Positions 13,194 through 24,745 of a DNA stretch of 64,000 bases are shown piece after piece (position 1 is the stretch's first letter; the number at the start of each line of letters is the position of its first letter). Origin of the DNA: Aedes albopictus (taxonomy: Eukaryota; Arthropoda; Insecta; Diptera; Culicidae); assembly GCF_035046485.1 (NCBI RefSeq), contig NC_085136.1, positions 78,199,734 to 78,263,733 on the forward strand. The letters run 5' to 3'. The notes beneath the pieces are model-generated. The model made no database searches, had not been told where the DNA came from, and saw only the letters and a program-made list of their open reading frames with translations. The position numbers and the translations under genes are program-made.

Positions 13194-14774
13194 GTTTTAT
13201 TACCACTAACAGTATATTTTGAAAAAAAAACACGTCTTTTGGAATCCATGAACAACTTGTTGATTAAGAGGTTTATGGTGAGTTTCCAGTATTTCACATA
13301 TGATGTATATAAAACATATACTAAAGCCAATTCTGAACACTCCAATGTTTTTTTTTTTATTTTCCTACTTGGAAGTATTTCTGGCCAAATTCTGCACAAT
13401 CTTCTCATGGAAATCCTGAAATTACTTTGGAGAAAATGTTGTAGAATACTAGCAGAAAAACACTTCACTTGGCTGCACTTTTAAAACGAAAAAAAAAAGA
13501 AAAATGAATCACTGCATAAATGCATGCTATTTTTTCCTGGATAAGCTTTCGGCTGTTCTCTGGGAAAAACTATGTGGAATCCCCTGTGAGCCACCATCAT
13601 TAGGACTTCTGGTTTGTAGCAGTGCATTTTCAGAATGCCTTGATGAAAATCGTATGAAAGTTCAAATAGTGTTCAATTTTCTTTTTTTTTTTAATGTCCG
13701 CGGTTTTGTGATAAAAGTTTTGCAGAGTGTTGCATAGAACTTTTGCTGCAATTTGATTGAATAATTGTGAAAGATATCTTGTTAAATAAGCTTGATCATT
13801 TCTAAATTTAAATCAAACTCATAAAGCATTCACCCTTAAAGAAAAAAATGTTCAAAAAATATTTTTCCTTTTTTTATATTATTTCCATGCAGGTTTTGGG
13901 AAACACTTTTATTAGTATTTCTGATGGATTTTTCAGGCAAACGTTTGACAAAAATGTTATGCAAAGCTGGTAGAAATCTTTTGAATTTATTTAAAAAAAT
14001 ATTTTGAGTGAGATCTGAATGAATTACTGGAAGTAGGCAATTTGCACAAAAATTTAAAAATTTGAGCCGAACAAATTTATTGAAAATAATATGAGGCATT
14101 TTTGGGTGTCCCGCAAGAGTTTAAGATAAAATTCTGCAGAAGAGGAGTTCCTGGAGAAAATTCCGGATATATTTGGTGAAATTATTTACAAATCCTAAAG
14201 GTTTGATACACTTGTTAAAATACACTTAACCATTCCTCGAGACTGAAGAAGTCTGTAAGTCGTGAACGAAATAGGCCTATCCATTGCTCATCCTTTCTAG
14301 TTTTTTTTTCCTTTAAAAGTGATTGATTTCTATTTTTGTTTTTGCAATAGTGAAAAAATAGTAAAATGTATTTTATTTGTTGACTAATGTTTCAAGTTTT
14401 TTGGTAGCATAATGATAGCGATATAAAAACTAATCATGGAGATACGTTTTGTGGATGCTCCAAAGCAGCTTTTAGACTAGTTAAAAAAATAAAAATACGT
14501 AAAGGTCGATAATATTTTATTGCACTTTCTTAAAACTTCACAAAAGAGGTTGTTAAGGGGATTTAAAAAAAATCTGGACAATAAAATTCCTGCGGTGACG
14601 ATTTTGAGAAATTGTCTGACTAAATTTCCGGCGGAAATTCTTAAAACTTTTGTCGAAAACCCCAGAAGATTTTTATCCAAACATCACAACGCATACTCGG
14701 GATGATTGTTAAAGAAATTCACTGCGTAATTTCAGGAAAAGATCTTTTTTTATTGTAATTTTTTTGAAAAATTT
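13194..14774. other. AT-rich intergenic DNA, no gene recognised
   Basis: Poly-T runs and degenerate 'aaattcctgg' words; all reading frames are short and low-complexity. One hammerhead-like string (ctgaagaag ... cgaaataggcctatc) lies at about 14253-14282. Confidence 0.6.
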
Positions 14775-17640
14775 GGCAGAGAACGTTTACCGTAATTTGG
14801 TAGGATAATTGTGTAAGTATTTCCACCAATTTCTGGCCAAATATATTTGAAATATCTCAATAAAACCAATGACGTATTTACTCGTAAAGTACATTTAAAA
14901 AAATGCAAAAAATTTTAGAGGAACTTCTACAAAAAAATGTTGACGGCGTTCCCGGGGAATGTTCACCGAAGAAGGCCGTTAACAATACTGTAAAAGTTGG
15001 ATTTAAAACTCGTGTCTTTATTTAGAAAAAAAAGTAATAGATTTCGGATGAACTTTGAAGGAATTTCTCGAATTACTTTTGTGAAAAATTTAAAATTTAA
15101 AACCAAAAAATCCTGAAAAAAATATTTGAGAAATTTATGGAAACGATCTTCAGAAGCAAAGTTCTTGAAATACGTTCCGGTTTCTGGAGAGATTCCTTTC
15201 GAAATATTTCAAAATTTCTGGTTTCCGGTGTAGGCAGTCATTGTGATACATTTCGAGGAAGTTTAGAAGCCGCCTTTGACGAAAGTGAAAGAAATAAAAA
15301 ATCTAAATAAATCGATGATAGTTTGTTATTCATAACTTCAGGAAGTTGGAAAAAAATAGGAATTCATAAAAAAAATGTCTGGCGAAATTCCTTAATAAGA
15401 ATTGTAAATAGTTTCGCAGAAAATTGTCTCAATCATTTTTATTAAATTTCTATTGGAGCTAAAGAGCTGTATACATTGACAATTCGCAATTTTCTTTATT
15501 TTAATTTTTTTATTTTCCTTTTTTGTTGCAACGATTAGCTTTTGGATAGAAACTGCACAGATTTGCATTCAATGTTGCAGAAAAGTTTGAATTGAGGTTT
15601 TTTTTATTCAGGTGTTACACAAAATTCCTGGTGTTGATTTCAAAAGGCCGTCATATTATTGTAAAACTTTTGAAAAAAATGGCAGAGAACATTTACCGTA
15701 TTTTGGTAGGGTACTTGTGTAAGTATTTTTACCAATTTCTGGCCAAATATCTTTGAAACATTTGAATAAAACTTATGACGTATTTACTCGTTAAGAACAT
15801 TTGAAGAAAAAAACAGTGGAAGTTTTTGAAAAAACTTGTACAAAAAATGTTGACGGCGTTCCTGGGGAATATTTACCTGGGAACGCCGTTAACAAAACTG
15901 TAAAAGACGGTTTAAAAATTCGTGTTTTTTTAGAAAAAAAAAAAGTAAAAGAGATTTCGGATGAACTTTGAATGAGTTTCTCAAATTACTGTTGTGCAAA
16001 ATTTAAAATTTAAGACGATGAATTCCTGGGAAATGATTTGAGACATTTATGGAAACGCTCTGCAGAAGCAAAGTTCTTGAAATTCGTTCCGGTTTCTGGA
16101 GAGATTCCTGTCGAAATATTTCAAAATTTCTGGTTTCTAGTGCAGGCAGTCATTGTGATACATTTCGAGGAAGTTTAGAAGCCGATTTTTGACGAAGTTG
16201 AAAGAAATAGAAAATCTAAATAAATCGATGATAGTTTGTTATTCATAACTTCAAGAAGTTCGGAAAAAAATAGAAATTCAGAAAAAAATGTCTATCGAAA
16301 TTCCTAGATAAGAATTGTGGACAGTTTCGCAGAAAACTGTCTCAATCATTTTTGTTAAATTTCTATTCGAAGTAAAGAGTCGTATACGTAGACAATTCGC
16401 AATTTTTTTTTTATTTTTTTTTTGTGTTTTGTTGCAACGATTCGCGTTTGGATAGAAACTGCACAGATTTGCATTCAAAGTTGCAGAAAAGTTTGAATTG
16501 AAGTATTTTTTTTATTCGGGTTAATTTCAAAAGATCTTCATTTTATTGTAAAACATTTGAAAAAAATGGCAGAGAGCGTTTACCGTAATTTGGTAGGGTA
16601 GTATTTTTACCAATTTCTGGCCAAATATCTTTAAAATATTTGAATAAAACTTATGACGTATTAACTCGTAAAGAACACTTCTACAAAAAATGTTGACGGC
16701 GTTCCTGAGGAATATTTACTTGGAAACGCCGTAACCAAAACTATCAAAGACGGTTTAAAAATTCGTGTTTTTTTAGAAAAAAAAGTAAAAGAGATTTCGG
16801 ATAAACTTTGAATGAGTTTCTGAAGTTACTGTTGTGAAAAATTTAAAATTTATGACGATGAATTCCTGGAAAATGATTTGAGACATTTAAGGAAACGCTC
16901 TGCAGAAGCAAAATTCTTGAAATACGTTTCGGTTTCTGGAGGGATTCCTGTCGAAATATTTCAAAATTTCTGGTTTAGGCAGTCATTGTGATACATTTCG
17001 AAGAAGTTTAGGAGCCGCTTTTGGCGAATTTTAAAGAAACAGAAAATCTTAATAAAGCGATGATTGTTTGTTATTCATAACTTCAAGAAGTGCGGTAAAA
17101 AATAGAAAAACCGAAAAAAATGTCTGGCGAGATTCCTAGATATTCCTGTTGTTAATTGCTGCAGAAGTTCTGTAAATATTGTTGAAAATCTCAAGCAGGT
17201 TTCAAGTCAAATATCTCACGACAAATGACCAGGAACAGTCTGTGTAATTCCAAGGAAAAATCTGGGAGGAATGTTTTTTAGAATGTCTACGAAAATATTT
17301 TACCATTATCGTTTTGAAAATTTTGTATTACATTTTAATGCATCTTCGGGATTTTTTTAACATATATTAGAATTCACGCTTTCACGCTTAATTGACAATA
17401 AACATTCAAAAAATAAAACCTGATGCAAAGTGAAGTAAGATTCTTGGAGAATTTTCGGGATAGATTGCATAAGGAAATTTGTGTGGATTTTCTGTCAAAA
17501 TTCCTAGAGCCGTATACGTTGACAATTCGCAATTCTTATTTTTATTTTATTTTTTATTTTTATTTTTTTTTTTTTTGTTTTTTGTTGCAACGATTCACAC
17601 CGTTTTTGGCCAGAAACTGTACAGATTGTACATTTTTTTT
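14775..17640. repeat. About 0.9 kb unit in three tandem copies plus a fragment
   Basis: The landmark 'ggcagaga(g/a)c(g/a)tttaccgta' recurs at about 14775, 15681 and 16568 (spacing 906 and 887 bp). After it, further words recur in the same order: 'accaatttctggccaaatat', 'atgacgtatt(t/a)actcg', 'tgttgacggcgttcc', 'ggtttctggagagattcct', 'cagtcattgtgatacatttc' and 'gacaattcgcaatt'. Copy 3 carries about 300 bp of extra sequence after about 17145, and the unit resumes at about 17505. The copies differ by point changes and small indels, so the duplication is not recent. No coding capacity was seen. Confidence 0.85.
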
Positions 17641-18768
17641 CCAAACACTACACCAGACAACACATTAAACTCCCAGTGGCCTAGTGGAAAATTTTCCGAT
17701 TGGAGAAAAGTTTCATTCTGGGATAACTTTCGAAGGACAGGAAAGCCTTAGCAGTAAATTCGCGACTATTCTACAAGACCAGGCTCCTGATTGATCCAGG
17801 ACGGAACGCTAGAAAGAAGAGGAACTACTGAAGGAATCCGGAATATCGAACATGAATTCATGAAGAATTCGTGTGGAGCTTTTTGGCTGAGTTTCAGGTA
17901 GAATTTTAAAAGTACAGTTCTTAAATAAATTTGGTAAATATTTCTTCGCAATTAAGTTTCTACACCATTTGCGGGGAGTAGGGGTTGTGAGCATTTGCGA
18001 AATGCATGATGCAGTTTCATGAATAACTGAGTGAATTTCAAGAATGATTTTCAGCAAAATCTCACGGGCATCTCCCAATTATAATTTTAAATTTAATCTT
18101 TCGACGACTTCTGATAGAATAGCTGGTACCAAATTTCATTGCCGACCGACAAGCTCACAAAATATGAGCCCTTTCTTCGAACGGGAAGCGTAATGCCGTG
18201 GGTCCCGAGATAAACAAGCCCTTTAGCCCTGGGTAAAATAAAAAGTAAAAAAAGTGATAAAAAAGTAAAAAATACAAAAAAAAACAAATGGAATTTCCGA
18301 AAATTTCTTTACTACACACTCTGAGATTTGCTGCCATGAAATCTACTGGAATTATTACGATATCAGCAATTATAACTTACGGAGGCGAAATTCCTGAGAT
18401 AAAGCTGATAAAAATTTTGTTTTTCGAGCTGTAACTGACGAAGAAACATTTTATTCCAACGAAATTTCTTTGGCTTTTTTTTTTCAAATAATGGATCCAA
18501 ATCATTCCTCGAATCTCCACTGCTACTGCTGTATTTTCTGCAGGAATTTTTTTGGTAAAAATCATGGAAGATACTGATTTTGTTGAAGGATTTGAGGAAA
18601 ATCAAGTTTTTTTAGAGTAATTTCTATGGAATTCTGGAGACTTCCTGAAAAAATAACTGAGAAAATCGAAAGGAATTACTGGTAGATGTCAAGAAGTATT
18701 TTGTCAAACTGACTTGACCTTTTATAAATATGACATTTCTGTATCAGGGAACTTTTTGGTAAAAACAC
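17641..18768. other. AT-rich intergenic DNA, no gene recognised
   Basis: Short low-complexity reading frames only. At 18120-18240 there is a more complex patch ('tgccgtgggtcccgagataa') that reads like a fragment of a dispersed repeat, but I cannot name it. Confidence 0.5.
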
Positions 18769-18877
18769 TGCACTCTAAGACCGTTCGCAATGCTGTTTTA
18801 TTTTGTATGACGAGTTTTAAAATTTTTAAAACTCGCCATACAAAATAAAACAGCATTGCGAACGGCCTAAGAGTGCA
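18769..18877. repeat. Near-perfect 109 bp palindrome
   Basis: Arms of about 54 bp run from 'tgcactctaaga' to its complement 'agagtgca', meeting at about 18823 with almost no loop. Only a few mismatches separate the arms. It is probably a minimal foldback or MITE. Confidence 0.85.
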
Positions 18878-18931
18878 TTAGTTTTTAGATGAACTCGAAT
18901 TCGACTGTATTCTGTGTAACTCGGATTTTAC

Positions 18932-19968
18932 GGCTACGCAATCTAATGGAATCAAAACGAGTTGTTATCTAACCCGACGCGACGTTTCGATATTTTGGAA
19001 GGTGTCTTCTTTAGGGTAAAAATATGTTTTTTTTTGTTTTCTGTGGATTTGTCTCACTCTAACTAGGGCAACGGCCGAATTTTGGACCCCTAGAGGATAT
19101 TTGTTTGAATTAAAGCCAAAATCATACAGATTCGAAGGGTGTTACATATAATGATCATGTTAATATGACCGTAACGGCCTCCAGTGTCCGTTAAAAATAC
19201 CCTCAAGGTCTTTTCTGTGTGAAAATTTGATAAAAATAACTGATTTTTGAAGCATTAGTTTTCACTGTTTTGGACACCCTTATATATTTTAGACCCTCTT
19301 AAGTACATATTTTGGATACCCGCTGTTTAAACCCGCTTGAAACTATTTTCGTAGAATCTGTCATATGCTGGATCCCATCCTAATTACTTGATTGACAAAA
19401 GCTGATTATACGAATTTTGCGAATTTAATGCACTAGTATGAAAAACGTTTTTGTTTGCATCTGCAAGATTCACCAGCACCATATTCTCTTTTCGTAAACA
19501 TGTTGAAACTCTCACGGATGACGAGATTAACAAAAAATAATTTCAAGGCAAATAATGATATTTCCAGTGAGGAAATGATTGCTGTTCATGCAGAGCTAAT
19601 TTAGCGAATGAATATAAAAATGTTCGCCATTTCTTCATTAAATCTGTGAAAGTTATGATAATACGACCCAGGGGGTCCAAAATATATGGGGGCCAAATTA
19701 TATTGGTTACCCTATAGGGTGGTGAAAGTTTTAGTACACAATTTCGGTTTTTGTAGCACTCGTAATTCATTAATAAAAATTGAGCTCCTACGCCAAATTA
19801 CCGAAATTATGTATCAAAACATTCACCACCCGACAGTTACAGTGAGACAAAATCACATAGAACAAAAAACGAAAAAAAAACATTTACCCATAAAGAAGAC
19901 ACCATCCTAAGTATCAATACGTCGGGTTGGATAACAACTCGTTATGATTCCTTTAGACTGCGTAGCCA
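18932..19968. mobile_element. Inverted-repeat element with about 85 bp terminal arms, host to a nested MITE
   Basis: The left arm begins ggctacgcaatctaatggaa at 18932. The right arm, read in reverse, gives ggctacgcagtctaaaggaa ending at 19968. Both contain 'aacgagttgttatc', 'aacccgacg' and 'ggtgtcttcttta'. Nearly all of the interior is a second element (19076-19712). The arms carry a gaagaagacacc...cgaaacgtcg-like motif seen elsewhere in the window. No transposase ORF was found, so it is non-autonomous or decayed. Confidence 0.7.
19076..19712. mobile_element. TA-flanked MITE-like element (637 bp), nested
   Basis: The ends are inverted: gggcaacggccgaattttgg on the left and ccaaattatattggttaccc on the right, flanked by TA at 19074-19075 and 19713-19714. 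TA target duplication and length suggest a non-autonomous Tc1/mariner-type element. A related element with the same GGGTAA...TTTGGAC end pattern occurs at 34967-35876. No transposase coding was seen. Confidence 0.6.
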
Positions 19969-19989
19969 TTTGTGATTCCTTTAGACTGC

Positions 19990-22364
19990 GGGTCCATTTC
20001 GGGCACAGCAAATGCATTATTGCATGAAATCGAGAGTCATACTCTGGAATTCTTGGCCACCAGAAGTCAGCCAGCGCCAGAGGTCATTAGCACCGAATTC
20101 TTGATGGCACTGGTGGCCTTTGTCTTTTTCTGTGCATCTGTGCATAGCGGGATCTGCAGCGTCTTAATTGGCCATGAAGTAACCATGCATTTTAGCACCT
20201 ATGGCAGCAAATAAGTCATTTTTTTTTATTGAACCCAAACGGAAGTTCGATGTGTCGATATCGATACAGAAGATGGTGAATATCTCATCTTTCTATGAGT
20301 ACTATCATAGAGCAAACTCTGAAACAGGTCTTTCCGGCTAGCATCACTGAGGTGCAGGTGAAAAACACCGAGTAATAATGAAACATTGGGGTACAATTAT
20401 ACCGGTGACGACCCGACCGGGTAAGCGATCGATCGAGCTAGTCTGCCTTGAAATATAGTTTGCACCGAGAAACACCTCCTCTCTCTATAAATATCGGGAC
20501 AGGAAGTATCTCGCTGCAAGCGGGTTTTTACTTATGATTTATTACCCTTTCGGTCTGGAGATCAGTCGTGATCGGTTATGTAGTATGGAAACCGATTCAA
20601 TTACCTTTCGACTGGTGCACTTTTGATGCCATTCATAGCTAGAAGAAAGTGGAAAAAGTTTTCTATTGGACAAGAGATTTGTGAAAGTATCGCTCAAAAT
20701 TTCGAGCTTTATTTTATCACCTATACTCAATTCCGCTCAGAGAAAATATTGTTAAACCAAACATTTTTGACGGTTAATAAAACATCGGTTCCAGGAGAAT
20801 TCATAATTAACCAGGAGAATTAACAATATAATTTATTCCAACGTTTATTCTGGCCAAAAAATATCAACCGTTCCGAACAAACATAACATCAGATTTAAAA
20901 CATAGGCAATATAGTTTTAAAATGTAAATGCGTTTTATATATATTTCAAATATCCAATTGATTCAAATTGAATAAACCATGAAAATTTTATGTTGAGTGA
21001 AGCTTTCGACGGCTCCCCAGTCCCCATTCACAATTTTAGTAATAATTGCATGATTCATTGTTAGTTTTAATATAAAAATAATTATTTGAACATTTTACCT
21101 GTTTGTTGAATAAATATTCTTATTTTTGATAAAAATGAACGAAATTTGTATCCATAAAATGGAGATTTTCAAATAATTATTTCAGCTCCACTGCCTCTGA
21201 ACACTGATGTGCTAAAACACACGGACATATTTAACGCTTCCAGTGAGCTATTTGCTCTTTGAAGGAAGCATGACACTAGACAACGGACTATAGCATGCAA
21301 CGCCCAGTGGCACAGTCGAAAATTTTTCCTGACAGCTGCGGCGGGAATCGAACCCACGCTCCTCAGTACGATGCGACTAAATGCTTGATGACCCTAGCCG
21401 CATGACCACGAAGCCACACAGAATCTACGATCACAAATGCGAAAATACAGGATTAAGCACTTCTCAAAATCAATGCTTAGGTTTGTGTTAATGATAATGA
21501 TTAGAGACGAGGGTCGGCACAAACCAATAAATGGAGTGTGCAACCAGGAGTTATTAAGAGGTGTCCCGCCTCAGAACCAGTACTGCCGGTAAACGGTGGC
21601 AAGTAGTAGATGAGATTGGAGTTATAGATACATATGATTATAAGTTTGCAATCAGTGGGATTAGGATTAGCGCATGGCAATTATCGCCGGTGTGAAAACA
21701 CTAGTTGACCGCCTGGTGATCATCGTTCGATTGACAGTAGACGTTCGTTAAGTGCAAACGTCGAGGCATATTTCAGAATGCATTTTGTGCAGTTTAAACA
21801 TATGTGCTGTAACTTTTGTATCCCAAGTAAACCGCATTTCATCTGATTATTAAAACATGACTACTGAACCTTGCATCTGACAAAACAATTCAATGAAGAA
21901 TGATGTCCCCTATTACATCAATTCAAAAAAAAAAATACATAGTGATATACCTACTTGAACATCTCTTAGGTATAGTGACAGAAGAGGCAAGGGTACTACA
22001 TTAATTTGTCGGATTGAAACTTTGCACCCTTTTCCAAAGTGTGTGCATCGATTGGTACATACCAACAAACCATCATGCATTACAAAGTTTGCACAACAAT
22101 GCATTAGCCATTAGGTGGCAACTGTTGTCTCCACGTACCTGTTGCTAGAGAGACTCTCCTCATAGGTGCTAAAATGCATGGTTGCCTCAGCACCAATGCA
22201 ATGGCGCCGAAGATGCCGCCATGCACAGATGCACAGAATAAGACAAAGGCCAGTCAGTACATACCATCAAGAGTGTGGTGCTAATGACCGCTGGCTGGCT
22301 GGCTGACTTCTTGAAGAATTCCAATTTGACGCTCGATTTCATGCATTTGCCGACCCGAAATGGA
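19990..22364. repeat. Inverted pair of about 210 bp arms, 2.4 kb apart
   Basis: The left arm 19990-20203 and right arm 22161-22364 are diverged reverse complements. Shared words are 'catgaaatcgag/ctcgatttcatg', 'gaagtcagccagc/gctggctgacttc', 'ggcctttgtctt/aagacaaaggcc' and 'accatgcattttagcacctat' with its complement. This could be one element with long terminal inverted repeats or two copies of a dispersed repeat in opposite orientation. The spacer (20204-22160) has no ORF I recognise. Confidence 0.65.
21300..21418 (-). mobile_element. tRNA-derived SINE-like fragment
   Basis: On the minus strand, 'gggttcgattcccgcc' is a clean pol III B box, preceded by tRNA-like sequence derived from 'gccgcatgaccacgaagcc'. 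No complete cloverleaf with paired acceptor arms can be drawn, so this is a SINE head or tRNA-related repeat and not a tRNA gene. It lies in the spacer between the 19990-22364 inverted arms. Confidence 0.5.
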
Positions 22365-22774
22365 GGGCACAGAGATGCAGCAAAGCGTAACCCCGGCCTC
22401 GGGAAATGGAATGTTGGACAAGAGGTCTTGGCCTGGATTCAAGTAATGTTGAAACAATCACGTCACGTTACTCCAATTTCTCACTTTTTCAAAAGTTCTA
22501 AGCCCTCTAATACCCAAAGTTTAGATTTTGATGTATGGGAACATATTCCAAAATGCCGAGGTGGGGAAAAATGGCCAAACTCATAAAATAATAAAAGTAA
22601 ATCATTACTATAAATGAATGGTGTCAAGATATGTTTGCATAAAACATCCTTCTAGAAGCCAAGCAGACAATACATATTATGTTGTGCTTTGGATTTATTC
22701 AGTTAATTGGAGACCGTATTAGCTCACGATGGATTTGTTTGTTAGTTTTCTACTTCTATTCGTCTTCTACTTTT

Positions 22775-23195
22775 TTTTCTTCTTATTCTTGGTGATGCGT
22801 CCTAACTGGGGAAAAGCCTGCTCCTCATATTTTTTCCCTCATCTGTAGAGCCTTGAAATCACTGCGTCTATCATTTAGGAATATTGTGGTATGACCCATA
22901 TTGTCACAATTGAGCTGTGGCAGACATTGATTGATAAAGCACTCGATCCCAACTAGGCACAACTCGTTTTAAAAAGTCTATTGCCCTGTTAGGATTACAT
23001 TGCCAAATGTCCAAGGGCTGTAATAACCCTTTTCCAAATATCGACAACCTTAGATTGGACAGCTCTCCACAGCTGCAGAGTAAATGTTCAGCGGTTTCGT
23101 TATCACCTTGGCAAAAACGACACTCAGATAATGCTCCTCACCTTAGTGTTCTATGAGCACGTCACTTCGCATGGCCAATGACTCGGAAAATAGGT
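22775..23195 (-). mobile_element. Broken Feilai-like SINE fragments around a LINE fragment
   Basis: Two diverged pieces of the Feilai-like tail, 'gaaaagcctgctcctca' near 22810 and 'cttagtgttctatgagcac' near 23143, flank a coding remnant of a non-LTR retrotransposon. Each matches the more intact SINE at 27989-28267 in the same order and orientation. Confidence 0.5.
22904..23125 (-). pseudogene. 3' end of a non-LTR retrotransposon ORF2 (Zn-knuckle tail)
   Basis: Read on the minus strand from about 23122, the sequence encodes CRFCQGDNETAEHLLCSCGE followed by a Leu/Arg-rich stretch ending with a stop at 22904-22906. The CxxC...ETxxHLLCxC arrangement is the cysteine-rich C-terminal tail typical of ORF2 proteins of R1/I-type LINEs. 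Upstream the frame meets a stop within about 20 bases, where sequence resembling a SINE begins. This is therefore an inactive fragment. Confidence 0.7.
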
Positions 23196-23642
23196 AGGAA
23201 GCATTAATTCGTTATGTTAACGATCCTTTAAAATGCACTGAGCGGTAGCACCACCAACAAAACGTGGACGTACAGCTGTAGCTCTATACCGATGGGCACA
23301 GTTAGACGAAACACAAGACCAAACTGATCACAGCATTTTCCACCCTGAAGAAGACACTTATTTCGTATCGAAACGTTGGGCAATTAATAAACATCGTCAA
23401 TATTAAAACACTGCGCAGTCATTTTTAAGTGAAAGTTAAAACATTGAAAATTTCCTTTAAAAATTCCTCCAAAAAGTTATCCAGATTATATTTTTCCAGA
23501 AGTTCGTATGGAATCGAATCTTTAGCCTGGAGATTTTTCAAAAAATGTCCTATTTAGAAGTTCATCTAAAATTTCCCTCTAATATTCCAGGATCCATAAT
23601 TTCATTTTCTGCGAAGAGTCCTTCAATGATTCCTAATGTTTA

Positions 23643-23877
23643 GTGGCTTCTCAGTCTTGACAAAATCAAAACGCTGTTATGTTATTTTGTCCAACAGGAC
23701 CTTCTTCAGGGACTCAATAGTTACAGTGTTCTCATCCACTGTGGTTCGGCAGTGGACAGTGGCACTGTGGACGAGAACATTGTAACTATTGCGTCCTTGA
23801 AGAAGGTTCCAAACGGACCGAAACGTCGGACAAAATAACATAACAGTGTTTAGAGTTTGTCATGACTGAGAAGTCAC
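23643..23877. repeat. Foldback element, about 110 bp arms
   Basis: The arm starting gtggcttctcagtcttgaca at 23643 is the reverse complement of the arm ending at 23877. Both contain 'tgttatgttattttgtcc'. The right arm keeps 'ggaccgaaacgtcggac', which the left arm has lost. The loop holds 'tccactgtggttcggcagtgg'. The arms also carry ctgaagaagg/ttgaagaagg, a hammerhead-like or Penelope-type end motif. Confidence 0.75.
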
Positions 23878-24584
23878 AAAACATTAGTTTTCCAACTACA
23901 GTCGAACACACCAACGATACTTCAATGATTTCATCAGAAACTACTTAGTACGACGATTCTTCTAATGATCCTCATAAAATATTCCCAAGGATTCTCCTAG
24001 TTTTTTTAAGTATTTCTCCAGCACTTTTTCCGAGGACCCCTCAATAAACTTCTCCGGGACTCGCTTGAGAATTCCTCCAAAAAAGTATTCAAAGATTCCT
24101 CCCAAATTTCCATAGAAAATGCTCCGAGTGTTATTCCAAGGATTCTTCCAGAATACCTCCATGGGCTCCTCCAGAAATGCTTCTAGGAAACCTTGCCATG
24201 GCTCCAATATACACTCCGACAAATGATTTCTCTAGAAAATTCTTCTTTGAGAATTTTTCAGAAAATTCTTCCAAGAAACCTTTCGTAAATTTCTTCGGAG
24301 ATTTACTAAAAGTCTCCCAAGTATTTCCTGATTTTTTCTCAAGAATTGCATCTCAAATTTCTTCGATTACTATGCTACGATTACTAATTCTTTCTTGAAT
24401 CGAAAAAAAATCTCTAAAGTATTTCTCTTTAAAGTATTCCACCACAAGATCTTTAAAATCCTTTAAAAATGTCTCCAAGGATTTTTACAATATATTGTAT
24501 ATATATTATTTGAAGAATCCTTCAAGAATTCCAAGGGCGAGTTATTCTGAAATTTCTTAGAGGATCTGTCGAGGAAAGTTTTCT

Positions 24585-24745
24585 CGGCCAATGGCCATTT
24601 TGCATGTGTGTATCGTCTGGCAGACACGAAGATATTCAATGCCCAAGAAATTCAAGAATATTTCCATTACGAAAGTTTCTGAACCGATCAAGAATTAAAC
24701 CCGTCACCATCAATATCCACGAATTCACAATTGTAGCTATATGGG
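24585..24745 (-). mobile_element. Diverged Feilai-like SINE
   Basis: 'ccaatggccattttgcatgt', 'gtatcgtctggcagacacga' and 'ccgatcaagaattaaacccg' align in order with the more intact copy at 27989-28267, including a decayed B box. Only the tRNA-related half and part of the body remain. Confidence 0.6.
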
